A stretch of 64,000 bases of DNA. Origin: Candidatus Saccharibacteria bacterium RIFCSPHIGHO2_12_FULL_44_22 (lineage in GTDB: Bacteria > Patescibacteriota > Saccharimonadia > Saccharimonadales > Saccharimonadaceae). The DNA lies in assembly GCA_001790515.1 (NCBI GenBank), contig MGCS01000002.1, forward strand, positions 199,243-263,242. Direction: 5' to 3'. The notes below the pieces were generated by a model, which worked only from the letters and a program-made list of their open reading frames with translations, had not been told where the DNA came from and made no database searches. The translations under genes and the position numbers were made by a program. Below are positions 28,024-35,773 of this stretch, piece by piece. How positions within the stretch are numbered: position 1 is the stretch's first letter; each line of letters opens with the position of its first letter.

Positions 28024-28516
28024 CCGATCGACCTATATACTTGCTAGTATCACTGGCGTTATTTTAACTGTTGCCGTTATCGTCGGGGTAATCAGCGCTC
28101 AAACACCTGCAACACCCATACAACCCCAACAATCAACCCCACAGCCAGTAAACGAACAAGCACTGACAGCTGCCGAACTATCAACGTTGCTTGAAGTAGA
28201 ACTACCCGCAATTACATCTGTGTTTACTCAAACGTTCCCAGCAGCAAGCGAACTATATACGATTGATCAAGGTCGACTATATAAACAAGGGCAGTGGTAC
28301 GGCACGACGCTAACATACAAAGGAAGTGACGAGGCAAATCGCGACACACTTCGTGTACTTATGCAAAAAAAGGATGGTGCATGGATCGTCAGAACAAACC
28401 CGCCACAGCTACTACTTAGCACCAAAGACCTCGGTGATGTGCCAGTTGATGTCATCCAGTCATTAAACCAGCCTGCACCACTCCCAGGCACCGCTACGTC
28501 GCCGGCGATCAATTAA
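28016..28516 (+). CDS. Small membrane-anchored protein (cassette B)
   Basis: The ATG at 28016 follows AGGAGG at 8 bases, so it is preferred over an in-frame GTG 9 bases upstream. The 166-residue protein has an N-terminal helix (about 7-27), a Gln/Pro-rich linker and a domain with DQGRLYKQGQWYGTTL and KKDGAWIVRTNPPQLLLS, paralogous to the end of 22241-22915. It is the last gene of cassette B and converges on recF with 1 base between the stops. Function is unknown. Confidence 0.55.
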   Translation: MNNRSTYILASITGVILTVAVIVGVISAQTPATPIQPQQSTPQPVNEQALTAAELSTLLEVELPAITSVFTQTFPAASELYTIDQGRLYKQGQWYGTTLTYKGSDEANRDTLRVLMQKKDGAWIVRTNPPQLLLSTKDLGDVPVDVIQSLNQPAPLPGTATSPAIN

Positions 28517-28517
28517 A

Positions 28518-29558
28518 TTATTCGAGTGTAATCGTCATAGCGTCATCAATCGTTGCAGCACTGCTTGCGCTTGTCATGATGATCTGTCGACCTTGAAATT
28601 TTGTCGTTAAATGCGTTTGACGGTCACTGTCAAGTTCGCCAAATACATCATCAAGAAGAATCAACGGCTGTCGACCGGTGCTTTCGGCGATAATATCAAC
28701 TTCCAAAAACTTCATCGCAAGAACGACACTTCGCACTTCACCACGTGAAGCAACCGACAAAGCAGGCATTGCATTAAAGACAAACACGATATCATGTCGG
28801 TGTGGCCCAACACTCGTGTAACCCATCAGTCGATCTCGTTCGATTCGCGTATGCAATTCACTCATCAGGCGCTGTTTGATGTCGCCTATGACCGTATGGG
28901 AATAGTGAATACTAACAGTATCGGTTGATTGCGCGATCGTGTTGTACGTGGCGTTTAGTTGCGAGTTAAGCTGTTCGATGTAGACAATTCGCTTCTCAAT
29001 AATGACAGCACCGTATTCACTTATCGCCACATCCCATACGAACAAATCATCAGTATTAACCGTTTGATGCTTTAGTAGATTATTACGTTGTTTTAGTGCT
29101 CGATCATATTTACGTAACGCCTGTGCATATGTTGGATCAATTTGGCTGATAAATCGGTCGATAAACTGTCGTCGTCTGGTCGGTGAACCGCTCAGTAACC
29201 GTAGATCGTCCGGCTCGAACAATACTACTGGGTATTTATGCGCAGGCGATAGGCGATAGGAGTGTTTTTCGTCAACCGAGAATTGTTTGCGTCCAGTTGC
29301 TTTACTGGGATCAAACTTTACAACACGCTGATCCTCATCGTTTGCTATATCGATCCGCCACCAATCAGCTTCGTATTTAAGTAGTTCGGTGTCAGATCCT
29401 TTGAACGAGGTTCCCTGGAGTGCTACCGTAATCGCTTCGATAATTGATGTTTTGCCACTGCCGTTCCTGCCGAGTATTAATGTGACGTGCGGAGAGAGGG
29501 TGTGGCTAAAATCAGTGTGCGTACGCAGATTTTGAATACGAATCGACGATATAATCAC
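28518..29558 (-). CDS. recF: DNA replication and repair protein RecF
   Basis: The 346-residue protein has the RecF N-terminus (SSIRIQNLRTHTDFS), Walker A GRNGSGKT (30-37), the RecF-type DDLRLLSGSPTRRR segment, an ABC-like signature (SRGEVRSVVLAMKFLE) and Walker B LILLDDVFGELD. RecF binds gapped DNA and, with RecO and RecR, helps load RecA. Length is close to the usual 360. It lies 4 bases downstream of dnaN in the classic dnaA-dnaN-recF order. Confidence 0.95.
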   Translation of the reverse strand: MIISSIRIQNLRTHTDFSHTLSPHVTLILGRNGSGKTSIIEAITVALQGTSFKGSDTELLKYEADWWRIDIANDEDQRVVKFDPSKATGRKQFSVDEKHSYRLSPAHKYPVVLFEPDDLRLLSGSPTRRRQFIDRFISQIDPTYAQALRKYDRALKQRNNLLKHQTVNTDDLFVWDVAISEYGAVIIEKRIVYIEQLNSQLNATYNTIAQSTDTVSIHYSHTVIGDIKQRLMSELHTRIERDRLMGYTSVGPHRHDIVFVFNAMPALSVASRGEVRSVVLAMKFLEVDIIAESTGRQPLILLDDVFGELDSDRQTHLTTKFQGRQIIMTSASSAATIDDAMTITLE

Positions 29559-29562
29559 GCGG

Positions 29563-30663
29563 CTAGCTCTTTAATGGCATAATAATGTGAACGTAATTAC
29601 CTTTACCACCGGCAACGGATAATACCGTTGCTGCCAACCTGCCGCTAAATCGGAATTCAATACTGTTTCCTGTTATCACGCTCAAAGCATCCGCCAAATA
29701 CCGCGAATTGAGCGTCACCTGACCGTCAGCACTCACTTCCGCTGTTGATTCTGAGGTGTTTTCCCCAAGTTGCGAGGCAATGGAGTGAATCGCAAGGGTA
29801 CTATTCGCAGCGTCGGCGTTAAGTGTGACGCTTCCGCCGGATTCACGCGCAAACAATCCAGCAATTTTTGTAATACGAACAAATTCTGCTTTATCGATAA
29901 TAATCGACGTTTCCGAGCTAGCCGGAATAAGCTGACGGTAGTCGGGGAAATTGCCGTCGATGAGTCGGCTTGTTACTTCTGAATCACCAGCCCGGAATCG
30001 GACTTGGCTTTCGTCAAACAATAGTTCAACTTCTGGCGTGTCGTCTGATAATGTTCGAAGCACTTCCTGCAATGTAGAGGTGGGGATAATGGCTGCAACT
30101 TCGCTCTTCGTTTCCACAAGTTTACGTTCGCTTAGTCGATAGCCATCCGTCGCAGCTAAATAAAGTGCACCGTCATGAGAGTGCCAGTATACACCGGTTA
30201 GCACTGGGCGAGTTGCATCGCTACTTGCCGTCAAGATCGTTTGCGTTACCGCTTGTTTAAAATCATCACTACTAATCGAATACTGCACTGATGATGTTTC
30301 GTCTATCGTTGGCAGTTCGGGGAAGTCGTCTGATGCAATGCCGTTTATAACAGATTTGAACCCACCGGCTGCGATATGAAGATGGTCGTTTTTTACGGTG
30401 AGTTCAACCGTTCCTTTAGGTAGACTTGCGACAAATTCCGCAACTAGTTTTGCCGGTATAGTGATCGATCCTGGTTTTGCAATCTTTGCACCGATAAGTT
30501 GCGTTGTGGCTATTTCTAGGTTTGTCGCGGCAACAAGTAATCGGTTGCCGTCTGTTCGCAACAGGATATTGCTAAGAATAGGCAATTGTGTCTTTGTACT
30601 AGCAACTCGAGACGCTGCAGACAGTGCTTTGGATAGATTTTCCTGAGTAACCGATAGTTCCAT
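29563..30663 (-). CDS. dnaN: DNA polymerase III beta subunit (sliding clamp)
   Basis: The 366-residue protein matches the beta clamp throughout: MELSVTQENLSKAL, KTQLPILSNILL, the central PVLTGVYW and ATDGYRLS motifs, and the C-terminal ending VHIIMPLKS. The homodimer rings DNA and tethers the replicative polymerase. The ATG at 30663 is preceded by AAGGAA. It is followed by recF after 4 bases and separated from dnaA by 277 bases that contain DnaA-box-like sites. Confidence 0.97.
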   Translation of the reverse strand: MELSVTQENLSKALSAASRVASTKTQLPILSNILLRTDGNRLLVAATNLEIATTQLIGAKIAKPGSITIPAKLVAEFVASLPKGTVELTVKNDHLHIAAGGFKSVINGIASDDFPELPTIDETSSVQYSISSDDFKQAVTQTILTASSDATRPVLTGVYWHSHDGALYLAATDGYRLSERKLVETKSEVAAIIPTSTLQEVLRTLSDDTPEVELLFDESQVRFRAGDSEVTSRLIDGNFPDYRQLIPASSETSIIIDKAEFVRITKIAGLFARESGGSVTLNADAANSTLAIHSIASQLGENTSESTAEVSADGQVTLNSRYLADALSVITGNSIEFRFSGRLAATVLSVAGGKGNYVHIIMPLKS

Positions 30664-30940
30664 TATTAGTTCCTTTTTTTAAATTTCATTCGGTTGAGGT
30701 AATAGTAGGGGGTGTGGAAAGTGTGTATAACTTAGCTGCAACAGATAGGGATATGATCTTTTGGGTGTGGAATGGGGTAGTGGAATTGTGTGGAGGAGTG
30801 TGCGTATAAGTCGATGATGTGCACACAAGCTTTGCGCTACTGCTACTAACTGTGAGCATACTGTGGACGAATATTGACAAGTTGTACCAACACCTTTCCG
30901 CAGGTTATACACATACTGTCCACAGACATACCAGACCATA
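30664..30940. other. dnaA-dnaN intergenic region with DnaA-box-like sites
   Basis: This 277-base gap has two 9-base sites matching TTATACACA, at 30905-30913 (plus) and 30722-30730 (minus). They differ by one base from the consensus DnaA box TTATCCACA. An 8-base inverted pair CTGTGGAC/GTCCACAG lies at 30861-30868 and 30918-30925. Many further TGTGGA-type partial boxes and a G/T-rich plus strand are visible. It probably contains the dnaN promoter and may belong to a bipartite origin, as in bacteria where boxes flank dnaA on both sides. Confidence 0.5.
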
Positions 30941-32335
30941 TTATGCATATAGTTTCTCCCTGATTTCGGCCACTTGTTCACGAATTGTAAAATCTAGTTT
31001 GATTGATTTCTCGATTTTCTCGACAGAGTGAATAGCTGTCGTGTGATCCTTGCGGCCAAGTTCGTTGGCAATTTTTGGAAAACTAAGGTGTAGCTCGCTA
31101 CGCAAAAGATACATAGCGATTTGGCGAGGCGTTACGATGTGCTTATCACGACGCGAACTGCACATTTCTGGAGTAGATAACTGGAAGTGCTTGGCTGTCT
31201 TATCGATAATCTGCTTTGCTGTGATGTGCTGTGGTCGAGAATGGCGAACATTACCAACCAAACCTTCAGCGGTGGCAATATCGGGCTCGACACCGCGCAT
31301 CTCTGCGTAGGCAAGTAGCTGGTTGAGTGCGCCTTCGAGTTCTCGGATGTTAGTTTTGATGTTTTTAGCAAGGTACTCAGATGTCTCACGACTTAGCTCG
31401 ACGCCAGAAAGCGAAGCTTTTGCCTCTAGAATAGCGCAACGTGTTTCAAAATCTGGCATTTGTACATCGATTGTCATGCCCATTTCGAAACGGCTTCGGA
31501 GACGCTCGGTGAGAGTAGGAATACTTTTTGGTGGTTTGTCGCTACTGATGATAATCTGTTTGTTGTTTTGATGAAGAGCATTGAATGTATGAAAAAACTC
31601 TTCCTGAGTCTTTTCTTTACCCGCAATAAATTGCATGTCGTCAATAATTAATACGTCGACGTTGCGGTATTTGTCGGAAAACCCTTTTTTCTTGAACCGA
31701 ATGCTATCAAGGAATTCTTTGACGAATGTTTCGGAACTAACATAGAGAATGCGCGATTCGGGTTGGTGTTTAATAATCTGATTACCAACAGCCTGCATAA
31801 GGTGTGTTTTACCAAGTCCTACACCGCCATAGAGGTATAATGGGTTGTATTTGACTCCAGGGAATTGTGCGACCGCCTGACACGCAGTGTAGGCAAGGTC
31901 ATTACTTGACCCAACGATAAAAGAATCGAATGTGTAGCGAGGATTTAGTCCACCTCCAGCACTTCCGTTTCCTCCTCCGGAGCCACTTGGCCGTGACGAA
32001 GTAGGGCGGGGGGCGATAAGTTCGTCGACGGCTGACGACTGATCATAAGACGCAGAGTTAGTCGTTTCGCGACTCACTACCGTTTTTCGACCACTAGTTT
32101 TGACCGTGTAGGCAATCTTTTTGGGTTTGACGCCGTTTTTTTCAAGTACAGTTTTGATTTGATCGTTGAACTTTACTTCAAACTGCCTGATTGCAAAGAT
32201 ATTCGGGACGGCGATAGTCACCAGCTCGTCAGATGACTGCAACAGCTCGGTATTTTTAAACCACGTGACGAATGTCGCATGAGACACAGAAAGTTCTATT
32301 TCTCCTAAGACACTTTGCCATAACGAATGTTGCAC
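30941..32335 (-). CDS. dnaA: Chromosomal replication initiator DnaA
   Basis: The 464-residue protein has all four DnaA domains: the N-terminal interaction domain (1-80), a Gly/Ser-rich linker (about 112-130), the AAA+ core with Walker A GGVGLGKTH (170-178) and Walker B VLIIDDMQF, and the DNA-binding helix-turn-helix with the signature GRKDHTTAIHSV near residue 437. DnaA-ATP binds DnaA boxes and opens the origin. The start is a GTG at 32335 with AAGGGGA 8 bases upstream. Its promoter overlaps a DnaA-box-like site, which suggests autoregulation. Confidence 0.97.
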   Translation of the reverse strand: MQHSLWQSVLGEIELSVSHATFVTWFKNTELLQSSDELVTIAVPNIFAIRQFEVKFNDQIKTVLEKNGVKPKKIAYTVKTSGRKTVVSRETTNSASYDQSSAVDELIAPRPTSSRPSGSGGGNGSAGGGLNPRYTFDSFIVGSSNDLAYTACQAVAQFPGVKYNPLYLYGGVGLGKTHLMQAVGNQIIKHQPESRILYVSSETFVKEFLDSIRFKKKGFSDKYRNVDVLIIDDMQFIAGKEKTQEEFFHTFNALHQNNKQIIISSDKPPKSIPTLTERLRSRFEMGMTIDVQMPDFETRCAILEAKASLSGVELSRETSEYLAKNIKTNIRELEGALNQLLAYAEMRGVEPDIATAEGLVGNVRHSRPQHITAKQIIDKTAKHFQLSTPEMCSSRRDKHIVTPRQIAMYLLRSELHLSFPKIANELGRKDHTTAIHSVEKIEKSIKLDFTIREQVAEIREKLYA

Positions 32336-32396
32336 GTATAATTCCCCTTATCCTCAATTGATGCCGTCTGCTTGCTGCAGACAGAGACTGTCTATA

Positions 32397-32425
32397 ACTA
32401 TACGGTACGTAAAAGTTTTCCACAA
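32397..32425 (-). promoter_or_regulatory. Probable dnaA promoter overlapping a DnaA-box-like site
   Basis: On the minus strand TTGTGG (-35, 32420-32425), 17-base spacer and TATAGT (-10, 32397-32402). The -35 lies inside the DnaA-box-like TTTTCCACA site (32416-32424), so DnaA bound there would block RNA polymerase. Confidence 0.5.
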
Positions 32426-32588
32426 CTGGTAATCGGTTATTGCAGAGTAAGTGAAATAGAGAGGTGACTTGTCCACAATCATGATGTCTATCTGTTAATC
32501 TGTGGATAAGTCATTGTAAAAAGGGGATAAGTTTTATATACTATGAAACGACACCATAATAAATTCAAGTAATACGAGAGCATACACC

Positions 32589-32617
32589 TTGAAAATTACC
32601 TCTGATTCTAGTAGTAT
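32589..32617 (+). promoter_or_regulatory. Probable rpmH promoter
   Basis: TTGAAA (32589-32594), 17-base spacer, TAGTAT (32612-32617). The predicted start is about 3 bases before the rpmH ATG at 32627. A GGAAAG just upstream of the ATG would not be fully transcribed from this start, so a second start is possible. Confidence 0.4.
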
Positions 32618-32626
32618 AGGAAAGAT

Positions 32627-32764
32627 ATGCCAAAGCGAACCCACCAACCACACACCCGTCACCGTGCGCGTACGCACGGCTTTCGTGCACGTGTGTCAAC
32701 AAAAGCTGGCCGTGCTGTTATTAAGCGACGACGAATCAAAGGTCGCGCGAAACTAACAGTCTAA
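32627..32764 (+). CDS. rpmH: Large ribosomal subunit protein bL34
   Basis: A 45-codon gene encodes [20 protein letters not shown] followed by [20 protein letters not shown], the hallmark sequence of bL34: highly basic, with the conserved HGFRARxxTxxGRxVxxxRRxKGR pattern. It belongs to the 50S subunit. The gene stands divergent from dnaA and starts the rpmH-rnpA-yidC-jag series, conserved across bacteria near the origin. Confidence 0.97.
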   Translation: MPKRTHQPHTRHRARTHGFRARVSTKAGRAVIKRRRIKGRAKLTV

Positions 32765-32778
32765 CCCAGACCAAAAAG

Positions 32779-32816
32779 CCACTTCGAAACCATCTTTTGG
32801 AACGAGGTGGTTTTTT
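32779..32816 (+). terminator. Intrinsic terminator between rpmH and rnpA
   Basis: An 8-base stem (CCACTTCG at 32779-32786 with CGAGGTGG at 32803-32810, one G-T pair) is followed by six T residues. It starts 15 bases after the rpmH stop and could lower read-through into rnpA, matching the much greater demand for bL34. Confidence 0.7.
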
Positions 32817-32835
32817 CGTTATACTACTAATAACT

Positions 32836-33192
32836 ATGCTGGCATTCAAATATCGATTTCATGGTCATAACAGTCTCCGGTTTGTCTATAAAAATGGACA
32901 AGCAGAGCGTACTCGTTTGATTACATTGAAATCAATTACAAATCCGCATCGAAAAGAAAGCCGAGTTGCCGTTGTTATCAGTAAAAAAGTACTCAAGAGC
33001 GCAGTTGGCCGTAACCGTGTGCGACGACGACTGTATGAACTGATCCGTGTGCGACTCGAAAGATTTGACCAACCAACGGATTTGGTGTTTTTGGTGTTTT
33101 CGGCTGAGGTTCGCACAATGTCAGCCGAAGATCTAGAACTGCTCGTCGACCAACTATTATCGTCTGTCGAACACTATAAAAATGCCGCCTAA
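32836..33192 (+). CDS. rnpA: Ribonuclease P protein component
   Basis: The 118-residue protein starts at the ATG at 32836; an upstream in-frame start lies inside the terminator. It has the FVYKNGQAERTRL N-terminal region, VVISKKVLKSAVGRNRVRRR (the RNR basic helix that contacts RNase P RNA) and the usual C-terminal helix. The protein assists the catalytic RNA in tRNA 5' maturation. Order rpmH-rnpA-yidC is standard. Confidence 0.95.
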   Translation: MLAFKYRFHGHNSLRFVYKNGQAERTRLITLKSITNPHRKESRVAVVISKKVLKSAVGRNRVRRRLYELIRVRLERFDQPTDLVFLVFSAEVRTMSAEDLELLVDQLLSSVEHYKNAA

Positions 33193-33242
33193 AGTGGTAT
33201 ACTAAGCGAAGTTATTTATTAATTCATTGTTGGAGTACTCTT

Positions 33243-34190
33243 TTGAATATTTTTGATCTTTTGATCGTGCAGCCTATCTTTAACCTGCTGATTGGTTTGT
33301 ATGCGGTTATCCCTGGTGGTGATTTTGGTGTTTCGATAATTATCTTTACGATTCTTTTGCGATTTGCCCTGTATCCGCTTGTAAAACGCCAGTTACATCA
33401 AGTAAAGGCGATGCGTCGGCTGCAGCCAGAGCTTGAGAAAATCAAGAAACTAACGAAGGGTGACAAAAAGCGCGAAGGCGTGTTGATGATGGAGCTGTAC
33501 AAAAAACACGGCGTCAATCCATTCCGCTCTATCGGTATTCTGATTATCCAGCTGCCTATTTTTATTGCGCTGTATAGTGTCATCCAAATTTTGACGTTAA
33601 AACGCGATGAGGTTGGTAGGTTTACATACGACTTCTTAGAGGGTGTGCCGGCGATTGAGCAAATCATCAAACACCCAGAACAGTTTAATGAAAAACTCTT
33701 CGGTATCGTCGATTTGACAAAACATGCACTTAGTAACGGTGGACTTGATATATTCCTACTGGTGCTTGCAGTCGTTGCGGCTGTCACGCAGTTTATTATG
33801 TCACGTCAAACAATGCCACAGGCGCCAAGTAAAAAGAAGCTCCGTGATATCCTGAAAGATGCGTCAGAAGGAAAAGATGCGGATCAGTCAGAGATTAACA
33901 ATATCGTTATGACAAAGATGATGTACGTATTGCCATTCTTCATGTTCTTCTTGATGATTAATCTGCCTGGTGCGATTGCACTCTACTACGCTGTGTCAAA
34001 CATTGTTGCAACTATTCAGCAACACTTTATACTGAAACAAGACGAGCAAGAACTGGAGGATATTGCCGACGAACACGACAAGCAGCCAGGTAAGAAGGCG
34101 ACAGCCAAAGCTCGCGCGAAACAAGCCGGGGAGGGTAGCGTTGTTCGGATCGTTGCCAAAGATAGCCAGGGCAAAAAATCTAAGAAATAA
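33243..34190 (+). CDS. yidC: Membrane protein insertase YidC/Oxa1
   Basis: The 315-residue protein fits the YidC/Oxa1 insertase: an N-terminal helix, the YidC core beginning DFGVSIIIFTILLRFALYPL, the cytoplasmic hairpin (LQPELEKIKKL), further membrane helices at about 108-125, 170-190, 220-240 and 240-265, and a basic tail that can contact ribosomes (KKATAKARAKQ). It inserts membrane proteins on its own or with SecYEG. The start is a TTG at 33243 with GGAG 7 bases upstream; no nearby in-frame ATG would preserve the first helix. It lacks the large periplasmic domain of Gram-negative YidC. Confidence 0.93.
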   Translation: MNIFDLLIVQPIFNLLIGLYAVIPGGDFGVSIIIFTILLRFALYPLVKRQLHQVKAMRRLQPELEKIKKLTKGDKKREGVLMMELYKKHGVNPFRSIGILIIQLPIFIALYSVIQILTLKRDEVGRFTYDFLEGVPAIEQIIKHPEQFNEKLFGIVDLTKHALSNGGLDIFLLVLAVVAAVTQFIMSRQTMPQAPSKKKLRDILKDASEGKDADQSEINNIVMTKMMYVLPFFMFFLMINLPGAIALYYAVSNIVATIQQHFILKQDEQELEDIADEHDKQPGKKATAKARAKQAGEGSVVRIVAKDSQGKKSKK

Positions 34191-34201
34191 GGAGTCTCAC
34201 T

Positions 34202-34663
34202 GTGAACCAGGATGAATCAATACAATTCGCTGAAAAGTATCTCGCCGATATCCTCTCGTTTTTTGGCATCAACGCTGCCATTGTATGTGAATTTACAGAC
34301 GATGTTATTGAACTATCCGTTCCCATGACCGACAGCAATAGCCTCCTTATCGGTCGCAATGCCGAAACACTCCGCAGTATTCAGTATCTTTTGTCGACAA
34401 CGCTTCGCAATCGTGATGCTGCGATTACTCGAGTAAATGTTGACATTGGTGATTACAAAAAACAGCGTGCCGACAAGGTTGCAAAGCAAGCTCGTGAATG
34501 GATCGAAGAAGTACTGCGTACGGGTGATTCGTTCGTTGGTGATCTGAATGCTGCCGACCGCCGAATCGTTCACCGAGTTGCTGACGAATATCCAAACATT
34601 AAAACATTTTCAGAAGGCGAAGGTCGCGATCGTCGTATTATTATCGCTCAGCAGAGCTCGTAA
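34202..34663 (+). CDS. Jag/KhpB-type KH-R3H RNA-binding protein
   Basis: The 153-residue protein has a KH-like domain (about 1-80, with GRNAETLRSIQYL) followed by an R3H domain (about 90-150, with DRRIVHRVADEYPNIKTFSEG). This is the core of Jag/KhpB, an RNA-binding protein normally encoded after yidC. The separate Jag_N domain is absent, as in other short versions. The start is a GTG at 34202 with GGAG upstream. Its last 23 bases overlap the convergent glycosyltransferase gene. Confidence 0.88.
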   Translation: MNQDESIQFAEKYLADILSFFGINAAIVCEFTDDVIELSVPMTDSNSLLIGRNAETLRSIQYLLSTTLRNRDAAITRVNVDIGDYKKQRADKVAKQAREWIEEVLRTGDSFVGDLNAADRRIVHRVADEYPNIKTFSEGEGRDRRIIIAQQSS

Positions 34664-35744
34664 GGGCTTGCTGGTAGAGCTCGTAAGTCTGTTCGGCCAT
34701 ACGTTTCCAGGAATATTTCGCAACTTGAAGTGTTCCTTTTTTGATAAGCTCGGTGCGTAACGGTACTTCACGCAAAATATCATCAATGGCACGAGCCATG
34801 TCGTCGACGCTTTTTGGATTGAAGTAGTGAGCTGCATCGCCATACACCTCTGGAAGACACGTCGCATTACTACTGGCAACAGGTGCGCCGTAGCTCATAG
34901 CCTCTAGTCCTGGCAAACCAAACCCCTCCATAAGTGACGGAAACACGTAGGTAGCGGTGTTCTGATACAACCATGCTAGCTGCGCATCATCAACAAATCC
35001 AGTGAAATGAATGTTATTGTATTGTTTTTTAGTAAAGTACCGTTGGTTTTTTTGTGCCGATGCGTTGAGTTTGCCGACAAGAATAAGTCCGAGATCAGGG
35101 TATTTTGCGAGTAACTGTTGGTGTGCGCTACCGAGTCGTTTGATGTTTTTATAGTCGCTTTGCTGGCCAACATACATAATATACCGTTTAAATGGAGTGT
35201 CGTATGGTTTGACGGTAGTTTGAGCCGGGTCAGCAGATTCATAGGTCAGGGTTACTTTGCTGGTCGGAATATTGGCAAACCGCACCAGTTCCTGAGCGGT
35301 GAACTTGGTCGGCACAATAATCTGCGCGCTAGAATGAGCAACTCGCCAAAAAACAAATCGTCCAACGAGCTGTTTGAAATGGAACATCAGCCAGTTTTTG
35401 TCAGAGTTGTACGTTTTAAGTAATGTCAAATCATGGACGGTGGTGACGTGCCTGCCCGTATAGGTAATTGGCTGTTGCGGCATGCAAAAATGAACAAGAT
35501 CTGGTTTTAGTTCGTCGAGCAGCGCCTTGAGTTTTATTTGCTCAGCTAGCGAATAGTCAGCATAATCAGCGATACGAATCGTAAAGTTGGGATTGTGAGG
35601 TTTCCAGTAATCAATATCTTTTTGACGAACCAAGATAGTGTAGGTATTTGTTGTATCGATATCTTGGAGATAGGTCAAAAGTCGCTCTACATACCGCCCC
35701 GTCGTGGTGCTGATGATTCGGGCGTCGATTGCGATATGACTCAT
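34641..35744 (-). CDS. Glycosyltransferase family 4 (GT-B) enzyme
   Basis: The 367-residue protein has two Rossmann halves. The C-terminal half shows the GT4 signature: YVGQQSDYKNIKRL, the HFTGFVDDAQLAWLY segment, and EGFGLPGLEAMSYGAPV, the E-x7-E nucleotide-sugar site. It resembles mannosyl- and rhamnosyl-type cytoplasmic transferases; donor and acceptor are unknown. Its 3' end overlaps jag convergently. The GT2 gene at 35774 lies upstream in the same direction, and a TATACT lies 6 bases before the ATG. Confidence 0.85.
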   Translation of the reverse strand: MSHIAIDARIISTTTGRYVERLLTYLQDIDTTNTYTILVRQKDIDYWKPHNPNFTIRIADYADYSLAEQIKLKALLDELKPDLVHFCMPQQPITYTGRHVTTVHDLTLLKTYNSDKNWLMFHFKQLVGRFVFWRVAHSSAQIIVPTKFTAQELVRFANIPTSKVTLTYESADPAQTTVKPYDTPFKRYIMYVGQQSDYKNIKRLGSAHQQLLAKYPDLGLILVGKLNASAQKNQRYFTKKQYNNIHFTGFVDDAQLAWLYQNTATYVFPSLMEGFGLPGLEAMSYGAPVASSNATCLPEVYGDAAHYFNPKSVDDMARAIDDILREVPLRTELIKKGTLQVAKYSWKRMAEQTYELYQQALTSSAER

Positions 35745-35773
35745 ACTACCAGTATACCTAACTGCGCACGTTA

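Larger units (their letters stand above)
32336..32626. other. Candidate replication origin (dnaA-rpmH intergenic)
   Basis: This 291-base gap between divergent dnaA and rpmH has one perfect DnaA box (TTATCCACA on the minus strand, 32501-32509) and two with one mismatch: TTGTCCACA at 32469-32477 and TTTTCCACA at 32416-32424. An A/T-rich stretch (about 32530-32575) next to the perfect box could serve as the unwinding element. A short hairpin GTCTGC/GCAGAC lies near 32366-32382. Location beside dnaA and rpmH is the classic origin context. Assignment as oriC is inference. Confidence 0.6.

Noticed and set aside
3752-28516. Whole region as a prophage, because of phage-tail-lysozyme domains
   Set aside because: No capsid, portal, terminase or integrase genes were seen; the lysozyme domains sit in secreted proteins beside T4SS genes.
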